A stretch of 64,000 bases of DNA from Pseudomonas endophytica (GCF_001411475.1 NZ_LLWH01000165.1:62001-126000); one strand, 5' to 3'. Shown: positions 35,939-46,873, counted from the stretch's first letter. The notes: generated from the letters alone by a model not told the origin. Made by a program: numbers and translations.

Positions 35939-36688
35939 ATGACTGTTTACTTCATCGGCGCCGGGCCCGGCGATCCAGAGCTGATCACCGTCAAAGGCCA
36001 GCGCTTGATTCGAACATGCCCGGTCATTATTTATGCGGGCTCGCTCGTGCCCATCGCTGTATTGGAAGGCAATCACGCTGAACAGATTGTTAACAGTGCA
36101 GAGCTGCATCTAGAACAGATTATCGGTCTTATTAAACACGCTGACGCCAAAGGCCAAGACGTGGCGCGTGTACATTCAGGCGACCCGAGCTTGTATGGCG
36201 CTATTGGTGAACAAATCCGCTGCTTGCGCCAACTGAACATCGAGTATGAAATCATCCCTGGCGTAACTGCTACGGCAGCGTGTGCGGCCATTTTAGGGGC
36301 CGAACTGACACTACCTGACGTATCACAAACAGTCATTCTGACTCGTTATGCGGATAAAACCGTGATGCCCGCAGGCGAGGAGCTGGCAAGCCTGGCGGCG
36401 CACGGCGCAACCATGGCCATTCATCTTGGGGTTAAACACCTTGAGAACATCGTTCGCGAATTGATACCGCATTACGGCAGTGACTGTCCGATTGCAGTCA
36501 TTCATCGTGCCAGCTGGCCTGATCAAGACTGGGTGCAAGGCACACTTGAAGACATTGAAGCCAAAGTACAGACCAAGGGATTCAAACGCACAGCGTTGAT
36601 TTTGGTTGGCCGGGTTCTGGACAGTGATGGTTTTGCCGATTCGTCACTGTATCGAGCCGGACACGCGCATGTTTATCGCCCCTCATAG
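35939..36688 (+). CDS. cobM: Precorrin-4 C11-methyltransferase
   Basis: A 249-residue SAM-dependent methylase that methylates C11 of precorrin-4 in aerobic cobalamin synthesis. It has the tetrapyrrole-methylase opening VYFIGAGPGDPELITVKG, the second motif ARVHSGDPSLYGAIGEQ, and YEIIPGVTATAACAAILGAELTLPDVSQT, which is characteristic of CobM. Length fits the family. It pairs with cobE upstream and ends before a strong terminator. MetH, which needs the product cofactor, lies 3 kb further on, although that may be chance. Confidence 0.95.
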   Translation: MTVYFIGAGPGDPELITVKGQRLIRTCPVIIYAGSLVPIAVLEGNHAEQIVNSAELHLEQIIGLIKHADAKGQDVARVHSGDPSLYGAIGEQIRCLRQLNIEYEIIPGVTATAACAAILGAELTLPDVSQTVILTRYADKTVMPAGEELASLAAHGATMAIHLGVKHLENIVRELIPHYGSDCPIAVIHRASWPDQDWVQGTLEDIEAKVQTKGFKRTALILVGRVLDSDGFADSSLYRAGHAHVYRPS

Positions 36689-36708
36689 CCTGTAGCGATT
36701 AACTGGCG

Positions 36709-36742
36709 AAAAAAAACGGTGCTCACGGGGCACCGTTTTTTC
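36709..36742. terminator. Bidirectional Rho-independent terminator after cobM
   Basis: An A-run, CGGTG, loop, CACCG and a T-run form an intrinsic terminator that works for cobM and, read leftward, for nfuA. Confidence 0.88.
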
Positions 36743-36777
36743 ATTCACTTCGCAGCGAACACCCTTTTACTGATCAC

Positions 36778-37362
36778 TCAGTAGTAGGCGTTTTCTTTCT
36801 GCGAGTGGTCGGTCACGTCACGCACGCCTTTGAGCTCTGGTACTCGCTCAAGCAGGGTACGCTCAATGCCTTCACGCAAGGTCACGTCTGCCTGACCACA
36901 GCCTTGGCAACCACCGCCGAACTTGAGCACAGCGATCCCGTCTTCAACCACTTCAATCAAGCTAACCTGACCACCGTGGCTGGCCAAACCGGGGTTAATC
37001 TCGGTTTGCAAGTAGTAGTTGATTCGCTCGTTGATTGGGCTATCTGCATTAACCATCGGGACTTTGGCGTTGGGCGCCTTGATCGTCAACTGTCCACCCA
37101 TGCGATCTGTGGCGTAATCCACCACTGCATCCTCAAGGAACGCTTCGCTGAAAGAATCGATCCACGCGGTAAAGCTCTTTAGGCCGATGGCGGTGTCTTC
37201 AGGTTTTACTTCATTAGGCTTGCAGTAAGCTATGCAGGTTTCAGCATACTGAGTGCCCGGCTGGGTGATAAAGACGCGGATGCCGATACCCGGCGTGTTC
37301 TGCTTGGACAGCAGATCAGCCAAGTAATCGTGGGCAGCGTCGGTAATCGTTATAGCGCTCAT
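36778..37362 (-). CDS. nfuA: Fe-S cluster carrier NfuA
   Basis: A 194-residue protein with a degenerate A-type scaffold domain (1-100; the usual A-type cysteine set is incomplete) and a C-terminal Nfu domain carrying CxxC as C152 and C155 in [14 protein letters not shown]. The pair of Nfu domains in a dimer holds a 4Fe-4S cluster and passes it to client enzymes under oxidative or iron stress. The start at 37362 has AGGAG upstream and gives the same length as NfuA of other pseudomonads. It lies downstream of cti but is separated by an inverted repeat, so it may have its own promoter. Confidence 0.95.
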   Translation of the reverse strand: MSAITITDAAHDYLADLLSKQNTPGIGIRVFITQPGTQYAETCIAYCKPNEVKPEDTAIGLKSFTAWIDSFSEAFLEDAVVDYATDRMGGQLTIKAPNAKVPMVNADSPINERINYYLQTEINPGLASHGGQVSLIEVVEDGIAVLKFGGGCQGCGQADVTLREGIERTLLERVPELKGVRDVTDHSQKENAYY

Positions 37363-37407
37363 GGAATCTCCTCGCAGACTTGGGGGGCAGTTTACGCCAA
37401 TCGGCAC

Positions 37408-37438
37408 GCCTGACAAAGTCCCAGTATTTTTGTCAGGC
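37408..37438. repeat. Inverted repeat between cti and nfuA
   Basis: GCCTGACAAA and TTTGTCAGGC form a perfect 10-base-pair stem with an 11-base loop. It lies between two co-directional genes, so it may terminate or attenuate cti transcripts or be a binding site in front of nfuA. No clear T-run follows on the minus strand. Confidence 0.5.
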
Positions 37439-37474
37439 AATCTGCCTTCTCTCAGTTAAAAATTACCGGGCCCC

Positions 37475-39784
37475 TTACAGATTTTCGTAGCGGTTCATGT
37501 CCAGAACCCCGGCTTCTACCGGATTGGTTTCATGGATGTACTCACCGATGTCGTGAAAGTACTGCCAAAACTGCGGGTTGCTGCGGCGAACCCCCCAACG
37601 CTCGACGATAGTGTCAAAGCTTGCTTGGGTCTTAGAGTGCTCCATGGCTTCTACAAACGCCTCAACGTCGCCCGTCGGGATGTTGAACATAAAGTTCGGG
37701 TAACTGCTGAGAACCCCAGGGTAGATCGTTAGCGTATCCAACCCAGGTTGCAACCGGTAAGCCTCGCCGAGCATAAAGGCCACGTTGGTGTGCGAACGGT
37801 TACGCAGCATGCTGTACATCTCACGCTTGCCGTCGCTGCCCTCAATCCGCAGCATGCTGGCTTCTGGCAATTGTTTAATGACCGCCAGCCCCGCCGCCGG
37901 GCGCGAAGTTAGACGGCTTAGCGCTTGCTCAGCGAACTGAAACTCTTGGGCGATGTTGGGCCTTGAGCAGTAAGCCCCGGTGCAACGGTTGATTGGATCA
38001 GGGCTGGCATTCAGAGTGCCTGCACGCTCAATCAGCTTGAGGGCAAAATCACGTTTCGGATCGACCGGATCCAAGATCATGCCGGTCGGCGTGCTGGTGT
38101 CGATTTTCTGATAGTCCAACCACATTTTCAGCTTGCCGCTGTTCTGATACCAGTCGCTAAGAATGCTTGCGCGGGCATCATCGGGCATCAGGCGTAGAAA
38201 GTTGACCTCAGCGCCGTTGCGAATCAAGTCGAAGTACAACCGCGTTTGGGCCTGATGCGATACGTTTCCGTACACATCAAAATTGACCGCCAACTGGTAG
38301 TAAGTCCGCTCCAGTAACGGGAAATCAAACAACCACATTGTCTGCGGCACTTCACCGATCAAGCCCTTGGTGACGCTGGCGCTGTCAAAGTGTCGGAAGA
38401 TAGTCAGTAGCGCGTTGTCATTGCCTGCCCACAAGGTTGCCCAACTCGGTGGCGGCATGTCGGCATAGGTCTCTTGACGCAGCTTCACGTACTCATTGCG
38501 CTTGTCGCGATAGTTGTGCCACAGCGTGAGGATGCTGCCCACGTTATCAATCTGCCCAGGCATCGCCAGCAAAGGGGTTGCCTCACCCCGATAGGCGGCG
38601 TCAGTGATATAGCGGTCGTGCGCAGGCTCTTGGAACATCGCCCAGAAGCTGTCACGAATCACGTCTGTGGCAATTTGCCCACGACAGACCGGCCCACGAA
38701 TAAAGGTGCGCACGAAATATTCGGCGTTATCGAGCATGAACTGATAACGCGCAACGGCCGGAATCGCTTCGAACGTTTGAAACGGGTTGGCTCGGCTGCG
38801 CGGCCCGTACCCCGGCAGTGAGGTCGCGCGCCAGTTACCGCTGTAAAAAAGCTCTTTGACCCGCGCAAGCTTTTGCTTGCCCATTGGATAGGTGATGTGG
38901 GTTTTATGCACAATCACGCCTTGCACCGGCATCAGTCGATAAAAGAAGGTGGTGCCGGGATCGTCATCCGGGCGACGAGTTGCAATCAGGTCAATGGGCT
39001 GACCACTCGGTGTACGCGAGCGCACCCATTGGAAGAAATGCCCTGGCACACCGTTATCAAAATAAGCGTGGGCCAAGAACAAGTGCTCATATAACCAACG
39101 CCCTACCAACGCCTCGGACGAGCCCGGCCGATTGAGCAATGCCTCCCACTCAGCAATCTGCGCCGCTTCAACCGGGCTTGGCTTAATGGCGTTTTGGTCA
39201 ACCGGCGCACCTTGCGCAAGCCACGCTTGGACAGTTTGATATTGTTTGTCGGTAAGGCCAGTTACGGCCAGCGGCATACCTTCTTTAGGGTGTTTTTTCG
39301 CATAGGCATCGAACTCGCCCGGCGCTGGGCAGACATTGTTGCGGTTCAGGCCCAGCACGATTTCTTTGGGTAACTTGGCATTCGGCGTGAGTGGCGTGCT
39401 GTGACCCAACTCAAGCATGCGCGTCATCAATGCAGCCTGCGAACCTTGCGCATCCAACACAGAATAGAAGCCTTTACGGTGCCACTGATCCGGGCCACTG
39501 GCATCGTAGAAAATTCGGGTGGGTTCAATAGCCGTCGTTCTGTCGCCCTTATAGACAGGCACTTTGCTGGCGCCACGGGTGGCGCCCTCAGCACTTCCCA
39601 AGTTGAGCTGGCAGGCGGCGTCGTTGCAAGCATGGCAAGCCACGCATTTTTCAGTAAGGATCGGCTGTATATCCCGAACATAAGAAATAGTCGGGGGAAC
39701 AGCCGGACTGGCCAGCGGGGTTTGGCCCAGCGCTGTGCTGCACAGCACCAGCGTCACGGCGCTGGTGAGTAGGCGTAAAAACAT
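37475..39784 (-). CDS. cti: Periplasmic fatty acid cis/trans isomerase
   Basis: A 769-residue heme protein that turns cis-unsaturated acyl chains of membrane phospholipids into trans chains, a rapid response of pseudomonads to solvents and heat. A signal peptide (1-20) is followed by a cytochrome c-type heme site CVACH (C47, C50, H51). The rest matches the Cti family in length and in segments such as HIPTYPMGKQKLARVKELF-like pieces (here ITYPMGKQKLARVKELFYS) and DVYGNVSHQAQTRLYFD. It starts 151 bases from metH, which is divergent. In other pseudomonads cti also lies beside metH, so this is the usual core location. Confidence 0.95.
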   Translation of the reverse strand: MFLRLLTSAVTLVLCSTALGQTPLASPAVPPTISYVRDIQPILTEKCVACHACNDAACQLNLGSAEGATRGASKVPVYKGDRTTAIEPTRIFYDASGPDQWHRKGFYSVLDAQGSQAALMTRMLELGHSTPLTPNAKLPKEIVLGLNRNNVCPAPGEFDAYAKKHPKEGMPLAVTGLTDKQYQTVQAWLAQGAPVDQNAIKPSPVEAAQIAEWEALLNRPGSSEALVGRWLYEHLFLAHAYFDNGVPGHFFQWVRSRTPSGQPIDLIATRRPDDDPGTTFFYRLMPVQGVIVHKTHITYPMGKQKLARVKELFYSGNWRATSLPGYGPRSRANPFQTFEAIPAVARYQFMLDNAEYFVRTFIRGPVCRGQIATDVIRDSFWAMFQEPAHDRYITDAAYRGEATPLLAMPGQIDNVGSILTLWHNYRDKRNEYVKLRQETYADMPPPSWATLWAGNDNALLTIFRHFDSASVTKGLIGEVPQTMWLFDFPLLERTYYQLAVNFDVYGNVSHQAQTRLYFDLIRNGAEVNFLRLMPDDARASILSDWYQNSGKLKMWLDYQKIDTSTPTGMILDPVDPKRDFALKLIERAGTLNASPDPINRCTGAYCSRPNIAQEFQFAEQALSRLTSRPAAGLAVIKQLPEASMLRIEGSDGKREMYSMLRNRSHTNVAFMLGEAYRLQPGLDTLTIYPGVLSSYPNFMFNIPTGDVEAFVEAMEHSKTQASFDTIVERWGVRRSNPQFWQYFHDIGEYIHETNPVEAGVLDMNRYENL

Positions 39785-39935
39785 GTGCCAATGTCCTGAT
39801 ATTAGAATGCCGCGATTCTACCTGTGCGGCCGCCCAGCAAACATGAGCGAAATTCATGCAAATCTTCCAGCGCTCAAATCCGGCGCAGGTTTGTTATGAT
39901 TTGCCATCTTTTGCATGGCTTTAACAGGTAGTCCT

Positions 39936-42900
39936 ATGTCTGACCGCAGCGCTCGTATCCAAGCACTTCAGCAAGCCCTCAAAGAGCGCATCCTGATTCT
40001 CGATGGCGGCATGGGTACTATGATCCAAAGTTACCGCCTTGAGGAACACGACTATCGTGGCACTCGTTTTGCCGACTGGCCCAGCGACGTCAAAGGTAAT
40101 AACGACCTTCTGATCCTCACCCGCCCGGATGTGATTGGTGCCATTGAGAAAGCCTACTTGGACGCGGGAGCGGACATTCTCGAAACCAACACCTTCAACG
40201 CCACCCAAGTTTCCCAAGCTGACTACGGCATGCAGGCACTGGCCTACGAGTTGAACGTAGAAGGCGCTCGTCTGGCTCGCAAGGTAGCCGACGCCAAGAC
40301 CCTCGAAACCCCAGAAAAACCACGTTTTGTAGCCGGTGTACTTGGGCCTACCAGCCGCACCTGTTCACTGTCCCCGGATGTCAACAACCCCGGTTACCGA
40401 AACGTCACCTTCGATGAACTGGTGGAAAACTACACCGAGGCCACTAAAGGGCTGATCGAAGGCGGCGCTGATCTGATCCTGATCGAAACCATTTTCGACA
40501 CGTTGAACGCCAAGGCCGCTATTTTCGCCGTCCAAGGCGTGTTCGAAGAACTCGGCACTGAACTGCCGATTATGATCTCGGGCACCATCACGGATGCTTC
40601 CGGGCGTACGCTGTCAGGCCAAACCACCGAAGCGTTCTGGAACTCGGTCAGCCATGCCAAGCCGATCTCGGTGGGCTTGAACTGCGCGCTCGGGGCCAGC
40701 GATTTGCGCCCGTACCTCGAAGAACTGTCAAACAAAGCCGACACGTTTGTTTCGGCGCACCCTAATGCGGGTTTGCCAAACGAATTTGGCGAGTACGACG
40801 AGCTACCCTGCGAAACCGCCAAAGTGATTGAAGAGTTCGCCCAAAGTGGCTTTCTTAACATTGTCGGCGGCTGCTGCGGTACAACCCCAGACCACATTCA
40901 TGCGATCGCCAAGGCCGTAGCACCCTATACGCCACGCCAGATTCCGGACATTCCTAAAGCGTGTCGCCTATCGGGGCTTGAGCCGTTCACCATCGACCGC
41001 CAATCGCTGTTTGTGAACGTCGGCGAACGGACCAACATTACCGGGTCTGCCCGTTTTGCCCGGTTGATCCGTGAAGATAACTACACCGAAGCGCTGGAAG
41101 TCGCACTGCAACAAGTTGAAGCCGGTGCGCAAATCATCGACATCAACATGGACGAAGGCATGTTGGACTCGAAGAAGGCGATGGTCACCTTCCTCAATCT
41201 GATTGCAGGTGAGCCGGACATCTCGCGTGTGCCTATCATGATCGACTCCTCAAAGTGGGACGTGATTGAAGCGGGCCTTAAGTGCATTCAAGGTAAAGGC
41301 ATCGTCAACTCGATCAGCATGAAAGAAGGCGTCGAGCAGTTCATCCATCACGCCAAGCTGTGCAAGCGCTATGGCGCCGCCGTCGTGGTGATGGCCTTTG
41401 ACGAAGCGGGTCAGGCGGACACCGAGGCGCGCAAAAAAGAAATCTGCAAACGCTCCTATGACATTTTGGTAAATGAAGTCGGCTTCCCGCCGCAAGACAT
41501 CATTTTCGATCCAAACATCTTCGCCGTGGCCACCGGCATTGAAGAACACAACAACTATGCCGTGGACTTCATCAACGCCTGTGCCTACATACGCGACGAA
41601 CTGCCGTATGCCCTGACCTCCGGCGGCGTGTCCAACGTGTCGTTCTCGTTCCGAGGCAATAACCCGGTACGTGAGGCGATTCACTCGGTGTTCCTGCTGT
41701 ACGCCATCCGCAGTGGCCTGAGCATGGGGATCGTTAACGCCGGGCAGTTAGAAATTTACGACCAGATCCCGGCCGAGCTACGTGATGCCGTGGAAGATGT
41801 CGTGCTCAACCGTACCCCGGACGCCACCGATAATTTGTTGGCGATTGCCGACAAGTACAAAGGCGATGGCAGCGTCAAAGAGGCCGAAACCGAAGAGTGG
41901 CGCAATTGGGAGGTTAACAAACGTCTTGAGCACGCCTTGGTCAAAGGCATCACCACCCACATCGTCGAAGACACTGAAGAGTCACGCCTGTCCTTTAACC
42001 GCCCGATCGAAGTGATCGAAGGCCCGCTGATGTCAGGCATGAACATCGTGGGTGACTTGTTTGGTGCGGGCAAAATGTTCCTGCCGCAAGTCGTAAAGTC
42101 TGCCCGCGTCATGAAGCAGGCGGTGGCGCACTTGATCCCGTTCATCGAACTGGAAAAAGGCGATAAGCCGCAAGCCAAGGGCAAAATCCTGATGGCGACG
42201 GTGAAAGGCGACGTACACGACATCGGTAAAAATATCGTTGGCGTGGTGTTGGGTTGTAACGGTTACGACATCGTCGACCTCGGCGTGATGGTCCCCGCCG
42301 AAAAAATCCTGCAAGTGGCCAAAGAGCAGAAATGCGACATCATCGGTCTTTCCGGCCTAATCACCCCGTCGCTGGATGAGATGGTGCACGTTGCCCGTGA
42401 AATGCAGCGCCAGGATTTCCACCTGCCCCTGATGATCGGCGGTGCCACGACGTCCAAAGCGCACACCGCGGTCAAGATTGAGCCTAAGTATCAAAACGAT
42501 GCCGTGATCTACGTGACCGACGCCTCGCGCGCGGTAGGCGTGGCGACACAGCTGTTATCCAAAGAGCTCAAGCCCGACTTTGTTGAAAAGACCCGTCAGG
42601 ATTACGTTGAAGTCCGCGAGCGCACCTCAAACCGCAGCGCCCGTACTGAACGCTTAAGTTACGCCGCGTCCATTGCTAAAAAGCCTCAGTTCGACTGGGT
42701 CAACTACCAACCTGTGCAACCGACGTTTACTGGCGCCAAAGTGCTGGACAACATCGACCTCAAGGTGTTGGCTGAATACATCGACTGGACACCGTTCTTT
42801 ATCTCTTGGGACCTAGCAGGCAAGTTCCCGCGGATTTTGACCGACGAAGTGGTCGGCGAAGCGGCCACCGCGTTATACGCTGACGCCCAAGAAATGCTGA

Positions 42901-43646
42901 ACAAACTGATTAACGAAAAACTGATCAGTGCGCGCGCCGTCTTCGGCTTCTGGCCAGCGAACCAAGTTAACGATGATGACTTGGAGTTGTACGGCGATGA
43001 CGGCAAGCCTTTGGCCAAGCTGCATCACCTGCGTCAGCAAATCATCAAAACCGATGGCAAGCCAAACTTCTCCTTGGCGGACTTTGTTGCGCCTAAAGGC
43101 AGCGGTGTAACCGACTATGTGGGCGGGTTTATCACGACAGCGGGAATTGGCGCAGAAGAAGTGGCCAAGGCTTATCAAGAGGCTGGAGACGATTACAACT
43201 CGATCATGGTCAAGGCTCTGGCCGACCGTCTGGCCGAGGCTTGCGCCGAGTGGCTGCACCAGCAAGTGCGGACTCACCACTGGGGCTACGCCCAAAATGA
43301 GCAACTGAACAACGAGGACCTGATCAAAGAGCAGTACAGCGGTATCCGCCCTGCCCCAGGCTACCCGGCATGCCCGGATCACACCGAAAAGGCCACACTG
43401 TTCGCATTACTCGACCCGCAAGCGCAAGAAATGCGCGCGGGCAAAAGCGGCGTATTCCTGACCGAACACTACGCGATGTTCCCGGCAGCAGCGGTCAGCG
43501 GCTGGTACTTCGCACATCCGCAGGCGCAGTACTTTGCTGTAGGCAAGGTCGATAAAGACCAAATTGACAGTTACACCGCCCGTAAAGGCCAAGACCTGAG
43601 CGTGACAGAACGCTGGCTGGCGCCAAACCTCGGCTACGAGAACTGA
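39936..43646 (+). CDS. metH: Cobalamin-dependent methionine synthase
   Basis: A 1236-residue four-module enzyme that moves the methyl group of methyltetrahydrofolate to homocysteine through methylcobalamin. Module 1 has the zinc ligands C250 (GLNC), C313 and C314 ([11 protein letters not shown]). Module 2 is the pterin-binding barrel ([18 protein letters not shown]). Module 3 holds the cap and the B12 site [11 protein letters not shown], with the lower-axial ligand H761. Module 4 is the SAM activation domain ([15 protein letters not shown]). All lie within a few residues of the E. coli positions. The start at 39936 has AGG upstream; the ATG seven codons earlier does not. I see no B12 or SAM riboswitch in the 151-base leader. 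Confidence 0.97.
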   Translation: MSDRSARIQALQQALKERILILDGGMGTMIQSYRLEEHDYRGTRFADWPSDVKGNNDLLILTRPDVIGAIEKAYLDAGADILETNTFNATQVSQADYGMQALAYELNVEGARLARKVADAKTLETPEKPRFVAGVLGPTSRTCSLSPDVNNPGYRNVTFDELVENYTEATKGLIEGGADLILIETIFDTLNAKAAIFAVQGVFEELGTELPIMISGTITDASGRTLSGQTTEAFWNSVSHAKPISVGLNCALGASDLRPYLEELSNKADTFVSAHPNAGLPNEFGEYDELPCETAKVIEEFAQSGFLNIVGGCCGTTPDHIHAIAKAVAPYTPRQIPDIPKACRLSGLEPFTIDRQSLFVNVGERTNITGSARFARLIREDNYTEALEVALQQVEAGAQIIDINMDEGMLDSKKAMVTFLNLIAGEPDISRVPIMIDSSKWDVIEAGLKCIQGKGIVNSISMKEGVEQFIHHAKLCKRYGAAVVVMAFDEAGQADTEARKKEICKRSYDILVNEVGFPPQDIIFDPNIFAVATGIEEHNNYAVDFINACAYIRDELPYALTSGGVSNVSFSFRGNNPVREAIHSVFLLYAIRSGLSMGIVNAGQLEIYDQIPAELRDAVEDVVLNRTPDATDNLLAIADKYKGDGSVKEAETEEWRNWEVNKRLEHALVKGITTHIVEDTEESRLSFNRPIEVIEGPLMSGMNIVGDLFGAGKMFLPQVVKSARVMKQAVAHLIPFIELEKGDKPQAKGKILMATVKGDVHDIGKNIVGVVLGCNGYDIVDLGVMVPAEKILQVAKEQKCDIIGLSGLITPSLDEMVHVAREMQRQDFHLPLMIGGATTSKAHTAVKIEPKYQNDAVIYVTDASRAVGVATQLLSKELKPDFVEKTRQDYVEVRERTSNRSARTERLSYAASIAKKPQFDWVNYQPVQPTFTGAKVLDNIDLKVLAEYIDWTPFFISWDLAGKFPRILTDEVVGEAATALYADAQEMLNKLINEKLISARAVFGFWPANQVNDDDLELYGDDGKPLAKLHHLRQQIIKTDGKPNFSLADFVAPKGSGVTDYVGGFITTAGIGAEEVAKAYQEAGDDYNSIMVKALADRLAEACAEWLHQQVRTHHWGYAQNEQLNNEDLIKEQYSGIRPAPGYPACPDHTEKATLFALLDPQAQEMRAGKSGVFLTEHYAMFPAAAVSGWYFAHPQAQYFAVGKVDKDQIDSYTARKGQDLSVTERWLAPNLGYEN

Positions 43647-43655
43647 GCTAAGACA

Positions 43656-43738
43656 CTGTAGGGGCGCCACTAGCTGCCGAGGCTGCGATCTGTTGCACTT
43701 AACGATCAAAAGATCGCAGCCTGCGGCAGCTCCTACAG
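43656..43738. repeat. Pair of inverted REP elements (REPIN)
   Basis: Two copies of the Pseudomonas REP sequence face each other. The right copy reads GATCGCAGCCTGCGGCAGC then TCCTACAG. The left is its reverse complement with one base missing (GCTGCCG-AGGCTGCGATC), starting CTGTAGG. They flank about 21 bases and lie between convergent metH and gor, the normal site for such elements. They can fold into a long hairpin and may also stop transcription. Confidence 0.85.
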
Positions 43739-43751
43739 GGTGCGTGTGTGC

Positions 43752-45110
43752 TTAGCGTTTAACCGGTGTGCGCATGGTGACGAATTCTTCGGCAGCTGTA
43801 GGATGTACGCCGATGGTTTCGTCGAAATGCTGTTTAGTTGCACCCGCTTTCAAGGCGATCGCCAAACCCTGGACGATTTCTCCCGCCTCCGGTCCAACCA
43901 TGTGGCAGCCGAGAACTTTGTCGGTATCGGCATCGACCACCAGTTTCATCAGCGTGCGCTCCTGACACTCGGTCAGTGTCAGCTTCATAGGGCGGAAACT
44001 GCTTTCGAAAATCTGTACCTTGTGCCCGTCTTCAATCGCCTGCTCTTCACTCAAGCCCACGGTGCCGATGTTTGGCAAGCTAAAGACTGCCGTCGGGATC
44101 ATGCGGTAGTCCACTGGGCGATACTGCTCTGGCTTGAACAGGCGACGCGCAACGGCCATACCCTCGGCCAAAGCAACCGGCGTCAACTGCACGCGGCCAA
44201 TGACGTCTCCGATCGCCAGAATCGACGGCTCAGCGCTCTGGTATTGATCATCAACTTCAACAAAACCACGCTTATCGAGTTTAACGTGGGTGTTTTCCAA
44301 GCCAAGATTGTCGAGCATAGGGCGGCGACCGGTGGCATAAAACACGCAATCGGCCTCTAACTCACGACCGTCTTTAAGCGTGGCCTTCAGAGAGCCATCC
44401 GCCTGCTTGTCGATTCGCGCTATGTCAGCATTGAACTGCACGTCCATCCCGCGTTTGGTTAACTCTTCGTGCAGATGCTTGCGCACCGCGCCATCAAAGC
44501 CTCGCAAAAACATATCACCGCGATACAGCAACGACGTCTTAGCACCCAAGCCGTGGAAGATCCCGGCGAACTCCACCGCTATGTAGCCCCCACCTACGAC
44601 CAGCACGCGCTTGGGCAATGCTTTAAGGAAGAACGCCTCGTTGGAGCTAATCGCATGCTCGCGACCGGGAATGTCCGGGATCTGCGGCCAGCCACCGGTA
44701 GCGATCAAGATGTGCTTAGCCGTATGCCGCTGGCCGTTAACTTCCACTTCGTTAGGCCCGGTTAGCTTGGCATGCCCCTCAAGTAGCGTGACACCGCTGT
44801 TAACCAGCAAGTTACGGTAAATGCCGTTCAGACGATGAATTTCGCGGTCTTTATTGGCGATCAAGGTCGCCCAATCAAAGTCAGCGTCCCCCAAACTCCA
44901 GCCAAAACCGGATGCTTGCTCAAAGTCGTCAGCGAAATGCGCCCCGTACACCAGTAATTTTTTGGGCACACAACCCACGTTAACGCAAGTGCCACCCAAA
45001 TAACGGCTTTCAGCCACAGCAACTTTGGCACCAAAACCCGCGGCGAAACGTGCAGCACGCACACCACCGGAACCCGCGCCAATCACAAACAAATCAAATT
45101 CGTAGGCCAT
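43752..45110 (-). CDS. gor: Glutathione reductase
   Basis: A 452-residue FAD enzyme that reduces glutathione disulfide with NADPH. It has the FAD loop GAGSGG (11-16), the redox-active pair C42/C47 in [13 protein letters not shown], the NAD(P)-binding [13 protein letters not shown], a second FAD contact (LAIGDVIG), and the C-terminal catalytic histidine in [15 protein letters not shown] (H436, E441). The basic residues after the NADPH loop (LLYRG...R) fit NADPH preference. It converges on metH across the REP pair and lies downstream of galU, from which it is separated by a terminator. Confidence 0.96.
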   Translation of the reverse strand: MAYEFDLFVIGAGSGGVRAARFAAGFGAKVAVAESRYLGGTCVNVGCVPKKLLVYGAHFADDFEQASGFGWSLGDADFDWATLIANKDREIHRLNGIYRNLLVNSGVTLLEGHAKLTGPNEVEVNGQRHTAKHILIATGGWPQIPDIPGREHAISSNEAFFLKALPKRVLVVGGGYIAVEFAGIFHGLGAKTSLLYRGDMFLRGFDGAVRKHLHEELTKRGMDVQFNADIARIDKQADGSLKATLKDGRELEADCVFYATGRRPMLDNLGLENTHVKLDKRGFVEVDDQYQSAEPSILAIGDVIGRVQLTPVALAEGMAVARRLFKPEQYRPVDYRMIPTAVFSLPNIGTVGLSEEQAIEDGHKVQIFESSFRPMKLTLTECQERTLMKLVVDADTDKVLGCHMVGPEAGEIVQGLAIALKAGATKQHFDETIGVHPTAAEEFVTMRTPVKR

Positions 45111-45190
45111 TTCTCTCTCCTAAGCAGGACATCAGCATAATCGCTCTGGCGCGATTGACCAGCACCGAGGGCGGACTGAAGGCGATAAAA

Positions 45191-45217
45191 CAAAAAAGCC
45201 ACCCGAAGGTGGCTTTC
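45191..45217 (-). terminator. Rho-independent terminator of galU
   Basis: Read on the minus strand, AAAGCCACC, a short loop, GGTGGCTTTTTTG. Stem plus T-run lie 30 bases past the galU stop. Confidence 0.88.
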
Positions 45218-45244
45218 ATTTAGAACGTCTACAACGGAGCTTTG

Positions 45245-46084
45245 TTAGTAAGCCTTACCGGTTTTGTAGAAGTTTTCGAAGCAGAAGTTGGTCGCTTCGA
45301 TGTAGCCTTCTGCGCCGCCGCAGTCAAAGCGCTTGCCTTTGAATTTGTAGGCAATAACGCAACCGTTCTGCGCCTGTTTCATCAGCGCGTCAGTGATTTG
45401 GATCTCGCCACCTTTGCCCGGCTCGGTCTGTTTGATCAGATCGAAGATGTCCGGCGTCAAGATGTAACGGCCAATGATAGCCAGGTTCGACGGGGCGTCT
45501 TCTGGTGCTGGTTTCTCTACCATGTTGCGCACGCGGTACAGATCATCACCAATCAGATCGCCAGCGATGACGCCATACTTGTTGGTTTCTTGCGGGTCGA
45601 CTTCTTGAATCGCGACGATGGTGCAACGGTACTGGTTGTACAGTTTGACCATTTGCGTCAGAACGCCGTCGCCTTCTAGGTTAACGCACAGGTCGTCTGC
45701 CAGTACCACAGCGAATGGCTCGTCACCGATCAGTGAGCGGCCAGTCAAAATGGCATGGCCCAAGCCTTTCATTTCGGTTTGGCGAGTGTAGGAGAACGAG
45801 CACTGATCCAGCAGCCGGCGAATGCCTACCAAGTATTTTTCTTTGTCAGTACCTTTGATCTGGTTTTCCAGCTCATAGCTGATGTCAAAGTGGTCTTCCA
45901 GTGCGCGTTTGCCACGTCCTGTCACGATAGAAATTTCACTTAAGCCAGCGTCCAGTGCTTCTTCAACCCCGTACTGGATCAGTGGCTTGTTCACCACCGG
46001 CAGCATTTCTTTTGGCATGGCCTTGGTCGCTGGCAAAAAGCGAGTGCCGTAACCGGCTGCTGGGAACAAGCATTTCTTGATCAT
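45245..46084 (-). CDS. galU: UTP-glucose-1-phosphate uridylyltransferase
   Basis: A 279-residue nucleotidyltransferase that makes UDP-glucose from UTP and glucose-1-phosphate for LPS core, exopolysaccharide and other glycans. It has the nucleotide-binding opening FPAAGYGTRFLPATKAMPKEMLP, then KPLIQYGVEEAL, VLADDLCVN and EKPAPEDAPSNLAIIGRYIL, all standard for GalU. Pgm, which supplies glucose-1-phosphate, is at 57067. The gene is a single unit with its own terminator. Confidence 0.96.
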   Translation of the reverse strand: MIKKCLFPAAGYGTRFLPATKAMPKEMLPVVNKPLIQYGVEEALDAGLSEISIVTGRGKRALEDHFDISYELENQIKGTDKEKYLVGIRRLLDQCSFSYTRQTEMKGLGHAILTGRSLIGDEPFAVVLADDLCVNLEGDGVLTQMVKLYNQYRCTIVAIQEVDPQETNKYGVIAGDLIGDDLYRVRNMVEKPAPEDAPSNLAIIGRYILTPDIFDLIKQTEPGKGGEIQITDALMKQAQNGCVIAYKFKGKRFDCGGAEGYIEATNFCFENFYKTGKAY

Positions 46085-46369
46085 ATGCGTCCTTAAAAGG
46101 GCTGTACGTTCTAATTTCGGCGCAGTCTAATCAGGCAGCATCAACGTTACAATGCCCCGATTAGCAAACTGATGCCAACCTAGATTATTTTTTATCCAAC
46201 AAGTTCATTAATGACTTATTTTTCAAATACGCATCAACACAATGAACCTGTTAACTCGCCTACCTGTCTTCTGAATAGATCGCGATCAGCCGCCCTGTTA
46301 CGAGGCCAAATCCCTTAATTAGCGGTATTATCGCCGCCGTTATTTCGATTCTTAAAGGTACTAGCTTCA

Positions 46370-46558
46370 ATGTCAGCCATAAAAAGTGTCAACGATTACC
46401 TGATAAAAAATGTCAGCCCCAACGAATGGTGGATGGTCGCCCTATCAGGTGAAAAAGTCGCCGGGCCATTCCCGTCCGAAAAGGCCACTGTCGAGGTTGC
46501 TGAGGTGTTTGAAGACCTCGCAGGGCCTTCAACTCGCAGTCGCAACAGTAAATCCTGA
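46370..46558 (+). CDS. Small conserved-type hypothetical protein
   Basis: A 62-residue protein preceded by AAAGGT at a suitable distance. The sequence (NEWWMVALSGEKVAGPFPSEKATVEVAEVFEDL) reads like a compact soluble domain with an xxGPFPSxxxA motif seen in tail-tip and turn-rich small proteins, but I do not know a named family. It is followed after 25 bases by a lipoprotein gene on the same strand. Confidence 0.6.
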   Translation: MSAIKSVNDYLIKNVSPNEWWMVALSGEKVAGPFPSEKATVEVAEVFEDLAGPSTRSRNSKS

Positions 46559-46583
46559 TTCCTCCTTCGCGAAGACACTTCCT

Positions 46584-46865
46584 ATGAATAAAACCTTGGC
46601 AGCTATTGCACTTCTGGCTCTCGGAGGCTGCGCCACTGCGACTCAAACCCATTTGCCCGATGGCCAGCAGGGATTGAGCATAGACTGTTCTGGCGAAGCG
46701 ATGTCTTGGGATAAGTGTTATGAGAAAGCTCAAGCATCCTGCCCGGTCAAGGGATACAACGTGATCGCCTCCAAGGGTACTCCCCCCGTGAGGGAAGATG
46801 ATAAAACCCTAGGTGTGGATGTCGGGAATTACAACACCCGAACGCTCACAGTGATGTGCAAATAA
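46584..46865 (+). CDS. Small lipoprotein
   Basis: A 93-residue secreted lipoprotein. The signal sequence MNKTLAAIALLALGGC ends in the lipobox LGGC (Cys16). The mature part is about 78 residues with three more cysteines in CSGEAMSWDKCYEKAQASC, then KGYNVIASKG and a C-terminal TRTLTVMCK. This resembles small Pseudomonas envelope lipoproteins with an YxVxS-type core, of unknown role. The start at 46584 is set by the signal peptide. A bidirectional terminator follows. Confidence 0.78.
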   Translation: MNKTLAAIALLALGGCATATQTHLPDGQQGLSIDCSGEAMSWDKCYEKAQASCPVKGYNVIASKGTPPVREDDKTLGVDVGNYNTRTLTVMCK

Positions 46866-46873
46866 CACATAAA

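Noticed and set aside
39785..39935. Possible B12 or SAM riboswitch ahead of metH
   Set aside because: The 151-base divergent interval shows no B12-box or SAM-box motif that I can see.
42873..43382. 169-codon open frame opposite metH
   Set aside because: Antisense to the metH activation domain; several similar shadow frames run along metH.
43740..44360. 206-codon open frame on the plus strand opposite gor
   Set aside because: It lies wholly antisense to gor, which has all catalytic motifs. It has no family signature or ribosome site and reflects codon bias of the true gene.
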